A stretch of 41,617 nucleotides of DNA from Kiloniellales bacterium. Its GTDB lineage: Bacteria; Pseudomonadota; Alphaproteobacteria; Kiloniellales; JAKSDN01. Of the stretch, positions 1-7,851 are shown one piece after another (position 1 is the first letter of the stretch; every line of letters starts with the position of its first letter). The DNA is taken from assembly GCA_028280455.1 (NCBI GenBank), contig JANQLT010000110.1:1-41617 (forward strand), written 5' to 3'. A program made the translations under genes and the position numbers. The notes beneath the pieces were generated by a model. The model worked only from the letters and a program-made list of their open reading frames with translations, did not search any database and was not told where the DNA came from.

Positions 1-84
1 CCCCTCCCGGCCACCCAATAGGATACTGCCGTGGGTGGCCGGGAGGGGGAGCGGGCCGGTGCCGTCCGATCGGAAAACGCCCTA
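1..84. repeat. Palindromic intergenic repeat, hairpin A plus core B (left end copy)
   Basis: Bases 1-16 and 33-48 form a perfect 16-bp stem (CCCCTCCCGGCCACCC against its complement) around a 16-nt loop. Bases 49-84 are a degenerate copy of a 46-bp core ending in CGCCCTA, with a TCCGATCGGA variant in its centre. The same combination occurs in reverse orientation at 41524-41614, with a nearly identical loop. The hairpin could act as a terminator for whatever lies to the left, but there is no T-run. It looks like a dispersed non-autonomous repeat. I cannot assign it to a named family. Confidence 0.85.
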
Positions 85-110
85 GACCTCGTTTCTTCCG
101 GCGGAATGCC

Positions 111-1064
111 ATGGCCCCGACGCGCGTTCTGTTGGTCGAAGACAACCCCGGCGACATCGAGCTGATGCGCGTGCTCCTCAACAAGGGCGCGCCGGGCGCC
201 TTCGAGCTGTCCTTCGCGACCACGCTCGAAGCGGCGGTGGAGATGCTGCGGAAGGGGACCTCACAGGTCGTTCTGCTCGATCTGGCCCTGCCCGACAGCG
301 GCCGCATCGAGACCCTGCAGAAGATCCTCGAGATGGCGCCGGAGCTGCCGGTCGTCGTCCTGACGGGATTCGACGACGGCCAGCTCGCGGCCCTCGCGGT
401 GCGCGAAGGCGCCCAGGAATACCTCTTGAAGGGACGCATCGACGCCCGGCAGCTCGTCGTGACCTTGAGGAGCGCGATTCTGCGCAAGCAGACGGAGCTG
501 CGCCTGGCCCGCCGCGCCTTCTACGACGACCTCACCGACTTGCCGACAAGGGCCCTGCTGCAAGACCGCTGGGAGCGTGCCCGCAACAGGCAACGGCGGA
601 CGGGGCACTGGATGGCGATCCTGATGCTGGACCTCGATCAGCTCAAGGCGATCAACGACACCTACGGCCATCTCGTCGGCGACGAGGTGATCGTCGCCCT
701 GACCCGCCGCGTGGAGGACCGGCTGAGGCGAGGCGACACCATGGCGCGGATCGGCGGGGACGAGTTCGTCATTCTGCTCGAAGATGTCCATGGCATGGAA
801 GACACCGAGCGCATGATCGCGAAGATCGACGAGGCCATGGCGCCGAGCATCGTCCTGGGCGATGCCGCCATCCGGGCCAGCGCCAGCGTCGGGGCGGCGA
901 TCTGCCATCCCGACAAGCCCGACTCGCTCTACGATCTGGTCCGCCGTGCCGACCTCGACATGTACAACCGCAAACGGCAAAGAGACCGCCGCCCCGACAG
1001 CTTCCTGCGGGTCGCCGCGGAGGCCGGGCCGGCCAACAAAGCGAAGGACGTCGCGGCGCGATAG
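111..1064 (+). CDS. Response regulator with GGDEF domain (putative diguanylate cyclase)
   Basis: A 317-aa two-domain signalling protein. Residues 5-120 are a REC receiver with acidic pocket (E10, D11), phosphoacceptor D57 in VVLLDLALPDSG and the K at LLKG near 107. Residues 135-295 are a GGDEF domain with an intact GGDEF signature at 215-219 and an RxxD inhibitory site (RRGD, 206-209) exactly five residues upstream. It should therefore make c-di-GMP from GTP under phosphorylation control, with product feedback inhibition. There is no membrane segment, so it is cytoplasmic. The ATG follows a GGCGGA-like ribosome site. No partner kinase is adjacent, so the input is unknown. It converges on the SOUL gene with only 10 bp between the stops. 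Domain calls are seen directly; cyclase activity is inferred from intact motifs. Confidence 0.93.
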   Translation: MAPTRVLLVEDNPGDIELMRVLLNKGAPGAFELSFATTLEAAVEMLRKGTSQVVLLDLALPDSGRIETLQKILEMAPELPVVVLTGFDDGQLAALAVREGAQEYLLKGRIDARQLVVTLRSAILRKQTELRLARRAFYDDLTDLPTRALLQDRWERARNRQRRTGHWMAILMLDLDQLKAINDTYGHLVGDEVIVALTRRVEDRLRRGDTMARIGGDEFVILLEDVHGMEDTERMIAKIDEAMAPSIVLGDAAIRASASVGAAICHPDKPDSLYDLVRRADLDMYNRKRQRDRRPDSFLRVAAEAGPANKAKDVAAR

Positions 1065-1074
1065 CGCCTGCTCG

Positions 1075-1719
1075 TCACCGGGAAACGGCGACGGCGACCT
1101 CGTTGCGGCGGAGGAAGGGCAGGGTCCAGGGCGGGTCGTAGAGCTGGGCGACCGGCTCGCCGACGGGGCGCCAGGCCGTGTCGCGCAGGGCCGCCAGCAG
1201 CTCGTCGGTCTTCTCCTCGATCCGCGCTTCGCTGCGCGAGCCGCTGAAGCGCAGCACGGCCAGGGTCTGCTCGGGCAGGGTGACGGTGCTGACCCGGGGG
1301 TCGAGCGGCTGCGGCGGGGCCTCGCTGTGGGCCGCCGGCAGGAAGAAGCGCATGCGCATCTGCCCCGGCTCGGCCTCGGCGGTTTCGACCGGCACGGTCA
1401 TGGCGATCGCCGCGCCCGGCTTGTCGCCCGCCGCCCCGCTCTCGACCGGCGTGGTCATGGCAATCTCGGCGGCCTCGCGGTTGGCGCCGGTGATGTAGTC
1501 GAACAGCAGCCGGAAGGCGTCGTTCCGGCCGTCCTCCGCGTCGCCGCTCTCGACCGTCGCCTCGACCGCCACGCGCGGCGCGTAGCGGCGGATCTCGAGC
1601 GTCTCGCCCCGGCGCTCGACCACGTCGTAGGCCGGCGCCTCGTAGCCCGAGCGGATGCCGAAGGCCGTGCAGCCGGTCAGCAGGAGGCCGGCGAGGGCCA
1701 GGGTCATGATTGCCTTCAT
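1075..1719 (-). CDS. SOUL-family heme-binding lipoprotein
   Basis: A 214-aa protein of the SOUL/HBP family (heme or tetrapyrrole binding; exact bacterial role unsettled). The start chosen at 1719 gives an N-terminus MKAIMTLALAGLLLTGC, a lipoprotein signal with lipobox LTGC and acylated Cys17, so the protein is expected to be membrane-anchored in the periplasm. The SOUL fold follows: an YDVVERRGETLEIRRYAPRVAVEA opening, AEIAMTTPVES and AIAMTVPVET strands, and the C-terminal WRPVGEPVAQLYDPPWTLPFLRRNEVAV signature. Length matches the family. The open frame extends far upstream, but that extension is antisense to the DMT gene and is not real. No operon partner; a 117-bp divergent region separates it from the DMT permease. 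Confidence 0.9.
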   Translation of the reverse strand: MKAIMTLALAGLLLTGCTAFGIRSGYEAPAYDVVERRGETLEIRRYAPRVAVEATVESGDAEDGRNDAFRLLFDYITGANREAAEIAMTTPVESGAAGDKPGAAIAMTVPVETAEAEPGQMRMRFFLPAAHSEAPPQPLDPRVSTVTLPEQTLAVLRFSGSRSEARIEEKTDELLAALRDTAWRPVGEPVAQLYDPPWTLPFLRRNEVAVAVSR

Positions 1720-1836
1720 AGCCGACTCTACGTCGGCCGGCGCCGGTCGGTTCACCCGTCCGTTGGCTCCTGACAGGATGCTGGCAGGAGCGCCGGGGCA
1801 TAGTCCGCCCGACGGGGGCAGTCGAGAGGGGCGGCG

Positions 1837-2709
1837 GTGGTCGGAGCGCGGCAGCGGGACGGGCGCGTACTGGGCGCGCTGCTGGTGCTCGGCTCGGCCC
1901 TGGTGTTCAGCCTGGCCGGCGTGCTGACCAAGCTGATCGAGGCCGGCGCCTGGACCATCGTCTGCTGGCGCGGCCTGCTCGGCGGCCTGCTGATCGCGGC
2001 CTACGTCGCCTGGCTGGATCGCGGCAAGCCCTGGGGCGCCCGCTTTCGCCTCGGCTGGCGCGGCTGGCTGCTGGCCGGCGTCGGCAGCCTGGCGAGCCTC
2101 GCCTTCATCTTCGCCTTCAAGCTCACCTATGTCGCCAACGTCGCCGTGCTCTACGCGACGGCGCCCTTCATGGCGGCCGGGCTCGCCTGGTGGCTGTTTC
2201 GGGAGCGTCCGCTCGCGCGGACTCTCCTGGCGGCCCTGGTCTCGCTGCTCGGCGTGGTGATTCTCGTGGCCGGCGGCCTGGGCAGCGGCGCGCTCCTGGG
2301 CGACGGCGTGGCCTTGCTGATGACCTTCGGCAACGCGCTCTACATGGTCCTGATCCGGGCCTTCCGCGACTCGCCGGTCGTGCTGGCCGGCGGCGTCTCG
2401 GCGTTGCAGCTTTTCGCGGTGAGCTGGCTCGTCGTCGACCCGCTGGCGGTCACGGGAGAGGACGCCGCGCTGCTGACGCTCTTCGGCCTCTCCTTCGCGC
2501 TCGCCGTGGTGCTTTGGACCGAGGGCACGAAGCGGATCGCCGCCGCGGAGTCCGGCCTGCTGGGCTCGGCCGAGATCCCCTTCGCGATCCTCCTCGCCTG
2601 GCTCCTGCTCGCCGAGCTGCCGCCCGTCGTCAGCCTGCTCGGCGGCGCCGTCGTGCTGGCCGCGGTCTTCGGCCATGCGGCGATCGACCTCCGCCGGAGC
2701 CGGGCGTGA
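1837..2709 (+). CDS. DMT-superfamily (EamA) permease
   Basis: A 290-aa integral membrane protein with two EamA repeats (about residues 12-140 and 152-285) and about ten hydrophobic segments. Typical features are LAGVLTKLIEAGAWTIVCWRG in TM1-2 and the conserved ATAPFMAAGLAWWLFRERP region ending repeat one. The family exports or imports small metabolites; the substrate cannot be read from sequence. The start is a GTG preceded by a purine-rich GAGAGGGG stretch. In the second repeat, LWTEGTKRIAAAESGLLGSAEIPFAILLAWLLLAELP is diagnostic. It stands alone; downstream lies a degraded LysR-type C-terminus on the other strand. Confidence 0.9.
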   Translation: MVGARQRDGRVLGALLVLGSALVFSLAGVLTKLIEAGAWTIVCWRGLLGGLLIAAYVAWLDRGKPWGARFRLGWRGWLLAGVGSLASLAFIFAFKLTYVANVAVLYATAPFMAAGLAWWLFRERPLARTLLAALVSLLGVVILVAGGLGSGALLGDGVALLMTFGNALYMVLIRAFRDSPVVLAGGVSALQLFAVSWLVVDPLAVTGEDAALLTLFGLSFALAVVLWTEGTKRIAAAESGLLGSAEIPFAILLAWLLLAELPPVVSLLGGAVVLAAVFGHAAIDLRRSRA

Positions 2710-2715
2710 GCCAGG

Positions 2716-2811
2716 GTTACAAGCTGATCGTCCGCTCGCCGGCGCGAAGGCCTTGGCCAGGTGGTCGTAGACCAGGCGGATGCGGCGGCTCGTCGCCGAG
2801 AAAGTAGGCTA
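2716..2811 (-). pseudogene. Relic of the C-terminus of a LysR-type regulator
   Basis: Reading the minus strand through this gap gives TFSATSRRIRLVYDHLAKAF, which resembles the last residues of LysR-family regulators of the kind SxRxRxVYDHLAxxF. An in-frame TAG lies three codons upstream, no DNA-binding domain remains, and the frame has no own stop before running antisense into the DMT gene. I read it as the debris of a lost gene that once sat between the permease and the TPP fusion enzyme. The match is short, so the family call is moderate only. Confidence 0.45.
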
Positions 2812-2819
2812 GGGCCGAC

Positions 2820-5432
2820 TCACGTCAGCAGCGGGTCGGTCATCACCTCGACCAGCGACGGGCCTTCCGTCGCCAGGGCCGCGGCGAAGGTCTCGGCGAG
2901 CTGCTCGGGGCGCTCGACGCGGAAACCGGCACCGCCGCTGATCTTGGCGTAGTCGGCGAAGCTCGGGTTGTGCAGGGCGGTCTGCCAGACCTTCCACTCG
3001 CCGTCGCGCTGCTCCTTGGAGATCTTGCCGAGCTCGCCGTTGTTCAGCAGCACGTGGGTGATGTTCATGCCGTACTTCACGGCGGTGGTGAACTCGCCCA
3101 TGTACTGGCCGAAGCCGCCGTCGCCGCTGATCGAGACGACCTTGCGGCCGCTATCGGCCGCCCAGGCGCCCATGGCGGCGGGGAAGCCGAAGCCGATCGA
3201 GCCGAGGTAGCCCGACATCAGCACGGACTGCGCCTGGCACTCGAAATAGCGGCCGAAGGAGTAGGTGTTGTTGCCGACGTCGACGCTGAGGATGGCGTCG
3301 GCCGGCACGGCTTCTGCCAGACGCTCGAAGAGCACCGCCGAGTTGAGGCCCTGGCCGTTGTCCTTCTCGGCGCGCGACGCCTTCTCGGCCCGCCAGAGCC
3401 GCCAGCGCTCGGCCAGGGCCGGCCGCTGGTCGCTGCAGGCGATGGCGGCGGGCAGGCCGTCGCGCATCAAGGCGGCGGTGACGCCGATGTCGCCCCAGAC
3501 CGGCTCGTCGACGCCGTGGAACTTGCCCAGGGCCATGCGGTCGAAGTCGACCTGGATGGTCGGCTTGCGGGCGTCGATGCCGGTATGGTGCGAGAAGGAG
3601 GCGCCGAAGACGATCAGCAGGTCCGACTCGTTCATCAGCCAGCTCGCCACCGGCGTGCCGCTGCGGCCCAGCACGCCGCCGCCGAGCGGATGGTCGTCGC
3701 CGATGAAGCCCTTGGCCTTGAAGGTGGTGATGACCGGGCAGTTCAGCGCCTCGGCCAGGGCGGTGACCTCGGCCATGCCCTCGCGGGCGCCGTAGCCGAC
3801 GACGATCAGCGGCCGCTCGGCCCTGGCGATGCGGTAGAGCGCCAGGTCGAGCGCGGATTTCGGCGGCGCGATGGCGCTCCGGGCGATGCGGCCCTCGGGG
3901 CGGCCCGGCCCGGCCTGGCCGGCGTCCAGCACCTGCACCTCGTCGGGCAGGATCAGGTGGGCGACGTCGCGCTCGACGGTGGCGCTCTTGACCGCCAGCG
4001 ACGCCAGCTCGGCATGGTCGCTGTCCGGCAGCACGCTCTGGCTGAAGCGCGCCACGGCCTCGAAGGCCGAGGCCAGGTCGATGTCCTGGAAGGCGCCGGG
4101 GCCCATGACCTGGGTCTGCACCTGGCCGGTCAGGGCGATGACCGGCGCGCGGTCGACCTTGGCGTCCCACAGGCCGGTCAGCAGGTTGGTCGCGCCGGGC
4201 CCGGCGATGGCCAGGCAGGCCGCCGGCTTGCCGCTCGCCTTGGCGTAGCCGGAGCAGGCGAAGGCCGCCGCGCCTTCGTGGCGGATGCCGAAGAAGCGCA
4301 TCTTGCCGCGGCCTTCCTGGATGCGGATCGCCTCGGCCATGCCCAGGTTGGAATGGCCGACCATGCCGAAGACCGTGTCGACGCCCCAGTCGACCAGGGT
4401 CTCGGCGATGACGTGGCTGACGGTCCAGCTCGAGCGCTTCGGCTTGGGCAGGGCGATCTCGACCTGGCCGTTCTCCTCGCGCACCTCGAGGGTCTCCACG
4501 CTGTCCTCGTTGCCGCAGCCCTTGCCGGTCTTGAGGTCGAAGTCGTAGCCGTGCCAGGGGCAGCGCAGAGCGCCTTGGCAGAGGTTGCCCTCGCCCAGGG
4601 GCCCGCCCTGATGCGGGCAGCGGCCGTCGAGGGCGTAGAGCGTGCCCTCCTGGCGGACCAGGGCGACCTGCTTCTCGCCGACGGCGAGCGCGTGGACCGC
4701 GCCCTCGGCGAAGTCCTCGCTCCGGCCGACCGCTTCCCAGGCGCCTTCGGTCTCCTCGTCGGCGCGAGCGGCCTTGGCGATGGTCAGCGCCTCGTCGTCG
4801 TGGAAGCCGGCGTACCAATGGCTGCCGTCGCAGAAGGGCTTGTTCTTCGAGGCGCCGCAGCGGCAGAGCACGTAGTGCTCGCGGCTGGCGCCCTCGCCGA
4901 AGTCGACGTCCTTCAGCTCGACGCCGCCGCGCACGTAGAAGGGCCCGTCGCGCGAGACCTGGATCTCGGCCTCGGCGTGGAAGTCGGTCTTCGCTTGGCC
5001 TTCCTCGAGATAGCTGAGGGCGCCCGAGGGGCACTTGTGGACGATCTCCAGGATCTTCGCCTTGTCGGCCGCGTCCGGGTCGATCCAGGGCTCGCCGCCG
5101 GACTTCCAGACCTCGGGCAGCCCGGAAGTGCAGTAGCCGGCGTGGGAGCAGACGCCGCGGTTGTCGAGCAGGGTCAGGCCGGCGCCCTCGTAGCGCTCCA
5201 GCTTGTCGGGCACGCGGGCCTCCGACTTCTCGTCGCTGAAGCCGATGCGGTTGTGGGCGCCGTCGCAGAAGGGCTTGTTCTTGGAGGCGCCGCAGCGGCA
5301 GAGGAAGACGGTATCGCGGGTCGCGATGCCGTCGCCGCGCGAGTTGAAGAAGGCCTCGAGGCCGGAGACCTTGAGCGGCCCGTCCTTGATCAGCTCGACC
5401 CTAGGCTTGGCATCTGACGCGTTGTCGGTCAT
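2820..5432 (-). CDS. CDGSH-Fer4_19-CDGSH-Rieske-thiamine diphosphate enzyme fusion
   Basis: An 870-aa protein with five recognisable modules. CDGSH domain 1 has ligands C45, C47, C56, H60. A YjdI/Fer4_19-type ferredoxin-like domain has C95, C101 and C134 (CSHAGYC...CPSGAL). CDGSH domain 2 has C190, C192, C201, H205. A Rieske domain (about 232-325) has C272-P-H274 and C291-P-W-H294. The C-terminal part (about 335-870) is a full TPP-dependent enzyme of the acetolactate synthase/pyruvate oxidase fold, with catalytic-type Glu386 (RHEGAAAF) and a TPP/Mg motif G770-D-G...N797-N798. Family TPP enzymes are usually near 550 aa without such an N-terminus. I infer a cytoplasmic 2-oxoacid-cleaving enzyme passing electrons through fused Fe-S clusters. 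Substrate and acceptor are unknown; no signal peptide. It has its own divergent upstream region shared with the antiporter. Confidence 0.93.
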   Translation of the reverse strand: MTDNASDAKPRVELIKDGPLKVSGLEAFFNSRGDGIATRDTVFLCRCGASKNKPFCDGAHNRIGFSDEKSEARVPDKLERYEGAGLTLLDNRGVCSHAGYCTSGLPEVWKSGGEPWIDPDAADKAKILEIVHKCPSGALSYLEEGQAKTDFHAEAEIQVSRDGPFYVRGGVELKDVDFGEGASREHYVLCRCGASKNKPFCDGSHWYAGFHDDEALTIAKAARADEETEGAWEAVGRSEDFAEGAVHALAVGEKQVALVRQEGTLYALDGRCPHQGGPLGEGNLCQGALRCPWHGYDFDLKTGKGCGNEDSVETLEVREENGQVEIALPKPKRSSWTVSHVIAETLVDWGVDTVFGMVGHSNLGMAEAIRIQEGRGKMRFFGIRHEGAAAFACSGYAKASGKPAACLAIAGPGATNLLTGLWDAKVDRAPVIALTGQVQTQVMGPGAFQDIDLASAFEAVARFSQSVLPDSDHAELASLAVKSATVERDVAHLILPDEVQVLDAGQAGPGRPEGRIARSAIAPPKSALDLALYRIARAERPLIVVGYGAREGMAEVTALAEALNCPVITTFKAKGFIGDDHPLGGGVLGRSGTPVASWLMNESDLLIVFGASFSHHTGIDARKPTIQVDFDRMALGKFHGVDEPVWGDIGVTAALMRDGLPAAIACSDQRPALAERWRLWRAEKASRAEKDNGQGLNSAVLFERLAEAVPADAILSVDVGNNTYSFGRYFECQAQSVLMSGYLGSIGFGFPAAMGAWAADSGRKVVSISGDGGFGQYMGEFTTAVKYGMNITHVLLNNGELGKISKEQRDGEWKVWQTALHNPSFADYAKISGGAGFRVERPEQLAETFAAALATEGPSLVEVMTDPLLT

Positions 5433-5734
5433 GTCGGTCCTTCATCCTTCCGCTGTTGTCCCGGCTTCTGTCCTTTTGGGGGCCGGGCTCTAGAAAAGGT
5501 CCTCGTCCACGGGCCAGGTCTAGCGCCCCGAAGGGGCGGCGATAAACCCCGTTGTTGCAGGGCCTTTGCAGAGGCGGCCCCGCTCTTGGACGTGCTTCGT
5601 GCCGTGACGGTTACGAGGCCTTGTCGCCGCTCCTTGCCGGATCCGATCGCCGACTCGTGTAACCTCTGACCTATGGGCCGCGTCCAGGGTGCGAACGGTC
5701 GGATCGGCCCGTCCGGACGGGCTTGGAGGCAGAG
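5433..5734. promoter_or_regulatory. Divergent intergenic region between TPP fusion and antiporter
   Basis: About 300 bp with no convincing gene; short frames here are shadows. It must hold both promoters, but I see no strong -35/-10 pair. Two palindromes stand out: CGCCCC-GAA-GGGGCG at 5524-5538, and a perfect 16-bp palindrome GCCCGTCCGGACGGGC at 5707-5722, directly upstream of the GGAGG ribosome site (5725-5729) of the antiporter. The second could be an operator or an RNA hairpin affecting translation initiation. Confidence 0.5.
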
Positions 5735-7012
5735 ATGGATACGCAGGCCTTCGCCATCGTCGCGTTGGGCGTGGTGCTCTTCGCGCTCTTCTCGCGGCGT
5801 CTCGAGACCTCGGTGCTGACGGGGCCGATGCTCTTCGCCGTCTTCGGTCTGGTGATCGGCGGCGGTGTGCTCGGCATCGCCGATCTCGACGTCGAGCACG
5901 GCTTCATCCACGGCCTGGCGGAGGTCACGCTGATCCTGGTGCTGTTCTCCGACGCCGCCCGGATCGACCTGGCCGCCGTGCGCCGCGATCACGACCTGCC
6001 CGTGCGCATGCTGCTGCTCGGCATGCCGCTGATCGTCGTCTTCGGCCTGGCCGCCGCGCTGCTGCTGCCGCTCGGCCTCGGCCTCTGGGAAGCGGCCTTG
6101 CTGGCCGCGATCCTGGCGCCGACCGACGCCGCGCTCGGCCAGTCGGTGGTGGCCAGCCCGCGGGTGCCGGCGCGCATCCGCCAGGCGCTCAACATCGAAA
6201 GCGGCCTCAACGACGGCATCGCCTTGCCCCTCGTGCTGCTCTTCGCCTGCCTGGCCTCCATCGCCCATGCCCCCGAGGGCGATCGCAACTGGCTGCTGTT
6301 CGGCGCCCTGCAGATCGGCCTGGCGCCCCTGGTCGGCATCGCCGTCGGCTGGACCTCGGCACGCCTGGTCGACCACGCGGTCAAGCGCCGCTGGATGACC
6401 GAGGCCTTCGAGGGGCCGGCGGTGCTGGCGATCGGCCTCCTGGCCTTCGCCCTGGCCGAGCTGGTCGGCGGCAACGGCTTCATCGCCACCTTCGTCGCCG
6501 GCATGGCCTTCGGCAGCCAGGTCCGCGCGCGCTGCCACTTCCTCTTCGAGTTCGCCGAGGCGGAGGGCCACCTGCTGACCCTGCTGACCTTCCTGATCTT
6601 CGGCGCGGCGCTCCTGCCCGCGGCGCTCGGTCACGTCGATCCGGCGATCCTGCTCTACGCCCTGCTCAGCCTGACCTTGGTGCGCATGGTGCCGATCGCG
6701 CTGTCGCTGATCGGCGCCGGCCTCAGCCTGCCGACCATCGGCTTCCTCGGCTGGTTCGGCCCGCGCGGCCTGGCCTCGATCCTCTTCGCGCTCTTCATCC
6801 TCGCCGAGGCCGAGACACCGGGGGCCGAGACGATCCTGCTGACCGTCATCGTCACGGTGGCGCTGTCGATCCTGGCGCACGGCTTCAGCGCGGCGCCGAC
6901 GGCGGCCTGGTACGGCCGGCTGGTCGAGCGCCGGGGCGAGTGCCAGGAGACCAGGCGCGTCAGCGAGCTGCCGACCCGCGTCGGCAAGATGTCCGACGCC
7001 GCACGCCGCTAG
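5735..7012 (+). CDS. CPA1-type cation:proton antiporter (NhaP-like)
   Basis: A 425-aa membrane protein with about twelve hydrophobic segments. Family motifs are present: LAPTDAALGQSVV (the PTD ion-site motif of CPA1) and NIESGLNDGIALP (the ND motif). Near the end, the IGFLGWFGPRGLASILFALF block is typical of bacterial NhaP-like exchangers. It should exchange Na+ or K+ for protons across the inner membrane for pH or salt homeostasis. I chose ATG 5735 because GGAGG sits five bases upstream; a TTG at 5723 is in frame but lies before that ribosome site. The C-terminal tail is short and hydrophilic, with no RCK or cNMP domain, so no nucleotide regulation is visible. Confidence 0.92.
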   Translation: MDTQAFAIVALGVVLFALFSRRLETSVLTGPMLFAVFGLVIGGGVLGIADLDVEHGFIHGLAEVTLILVLFSDAARIDLAAVRRDHDLPVRMLLLGMPLIVVFGLAAALLLPLGLGLWEAALLAAILAPTDAALGQSVVASPRVPARIRQALNIESGLNDGIALPLVLLFACLASIAHAPEGDRNWLLFGALQIGLAPLVGIAVGWTSARLVDHAVKRRWMTEAFEGPAVLAIGLLAFALAELVGGNGFIATFVAGMAFGSQVRARCHFLFEFAEAEGHLLTLLTFLIFGAALLPAALGHVDPAILLYALLSLTLVRMVPIALSLIGAGLSLPTIGFLGWFGPRGLASILFALFILAEAETPGAETILLTVIVTVALSILAHGFSAAPTAAWYGRLVERRGECQETRRVSELPTRVGKMSDAARR

Positions 7013-7064
7013 CGAGTTTCACCCGGGCGGCAAGGGGCCGCCCGGCTCATCGGAAAGGACCGTC

Positions 7065-7808
7065 ATGCTGAACGCGTTGCAAGAGAGCTGGTGCTCGGAG
7101 AGCCGCTGGGACTTCTCGGACCTTCGGGCCCTGTTCCTGAACTGCACCTTGAAGAAATCGCCCGAGCTGTCGCACACCGACGGCCTGATCCGGATCTCCC
7201 GGGCGATCATGGAGAAGAACGGGGTCACGGTGGAGTCGCTGCGGCCGGTCGACTACGACATCGCCAGCGGCGTCTATCCGGACATGACCGAGCATGGCTG
7301 GGACAAGGACGACTGGCCGGAGCTCTTCAAGAAGGTCGAGGCGGCGCACATCCTGGTCATCACCTCGCCGATCTGGCTGGGCGAGAAGTCCTCGACCTGC
7401 ACCCAGGTCATCGAGCGGCTCTACGCCAACTCGCACATCCTCAACGAGCAGGGCCAGTACGCCTACTACGGCCGGGTCGGCGGCTGCCTGATCACCGGCA
7501 ACGAGGACGGCGCCAAGCACTGCTCGATGAACATCGTCTACTCGCTGCAACACCTGGGCTACGTCATCCCGCCGCAGGCCGATTCCGGCTGGCTCGGCCC
7601 GGCCGGCCCCGGCCCCTCCTACCTGGACGAGGGCTCGGGCGGCCCGGAGAACGACTTCACCAACCGCAACACGACCTTCATGACCTGGAACCTGCTGCAC
7701 ATGGCGCGGATGATCGTCGATGCCGGCGGGATCCCGGCCCATGGCAACCAGCGCTCCGCCTGGGAGGCCGGCTGCCGCTTCGACTACCCCAATCCGGAGT
7801 ACCGCTAG
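7065..7808 (+). CDS. Flavodoxin-fold NAD(P)H-dependent FMN reductase-like protein
   Basis: A 247-aa protein. After a short N-terminal stretch, the RALFLNCTLKKSPELSHTDGL segment is the FMN-phosphate loop region of the NADPH-dependent FMN reductase/flavodoxin family. Further family features are the VITSPIWLGEKSSTCTQVIERL loop and GGCLITGNEDGAKHCSMN. It probably binds FMN and reduces quinones or other acceptors. The sequence carries several cysteines and a C-terminal AWEAGCRFDYPNPEYR tail common to this subgroup. The ATG is preceded by GGAAAGGA. It follows the antiporter by 52 bp and could be co-transcribed. The exact substrate cannot be inferred. Confidence 0.85.
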   Translation: MLNALQESWCSESRWDFSDLRALFLNCTLKKSPELSHTDGLIRISRAIMEKNGVTVESLRPVDYDIASGVYPDMTEHGWDKDDWPELFKKVEAAHILVITSPIWLGEKSSTCTQVIERLYANSHILNEQGQYAYYGRVGGCLITGNEDGAKHCSMNIVYSLQHLGYVIPPQADSGWLGPAGPGPSYLDEGSGGPENDFTNRNTTFMTWNLLHMARMIVDAGGIPAHGNQRSAWEAGCRFDYPNPEYR

Positions 7809-7851
7809 CCCGCGTCGCTGCCGCTCGCACCTCGGCCATCCTGCGGCCTCG

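Noticed and set aside
2970..5417. 815-aa open frame antisense to the TPP fusion gene
   Set aside because: It is a GC-rich shadow with Gly/Ala/Val-rich composition and no recognisable motif, while the minus strand encodes clear conserved domains throughout.
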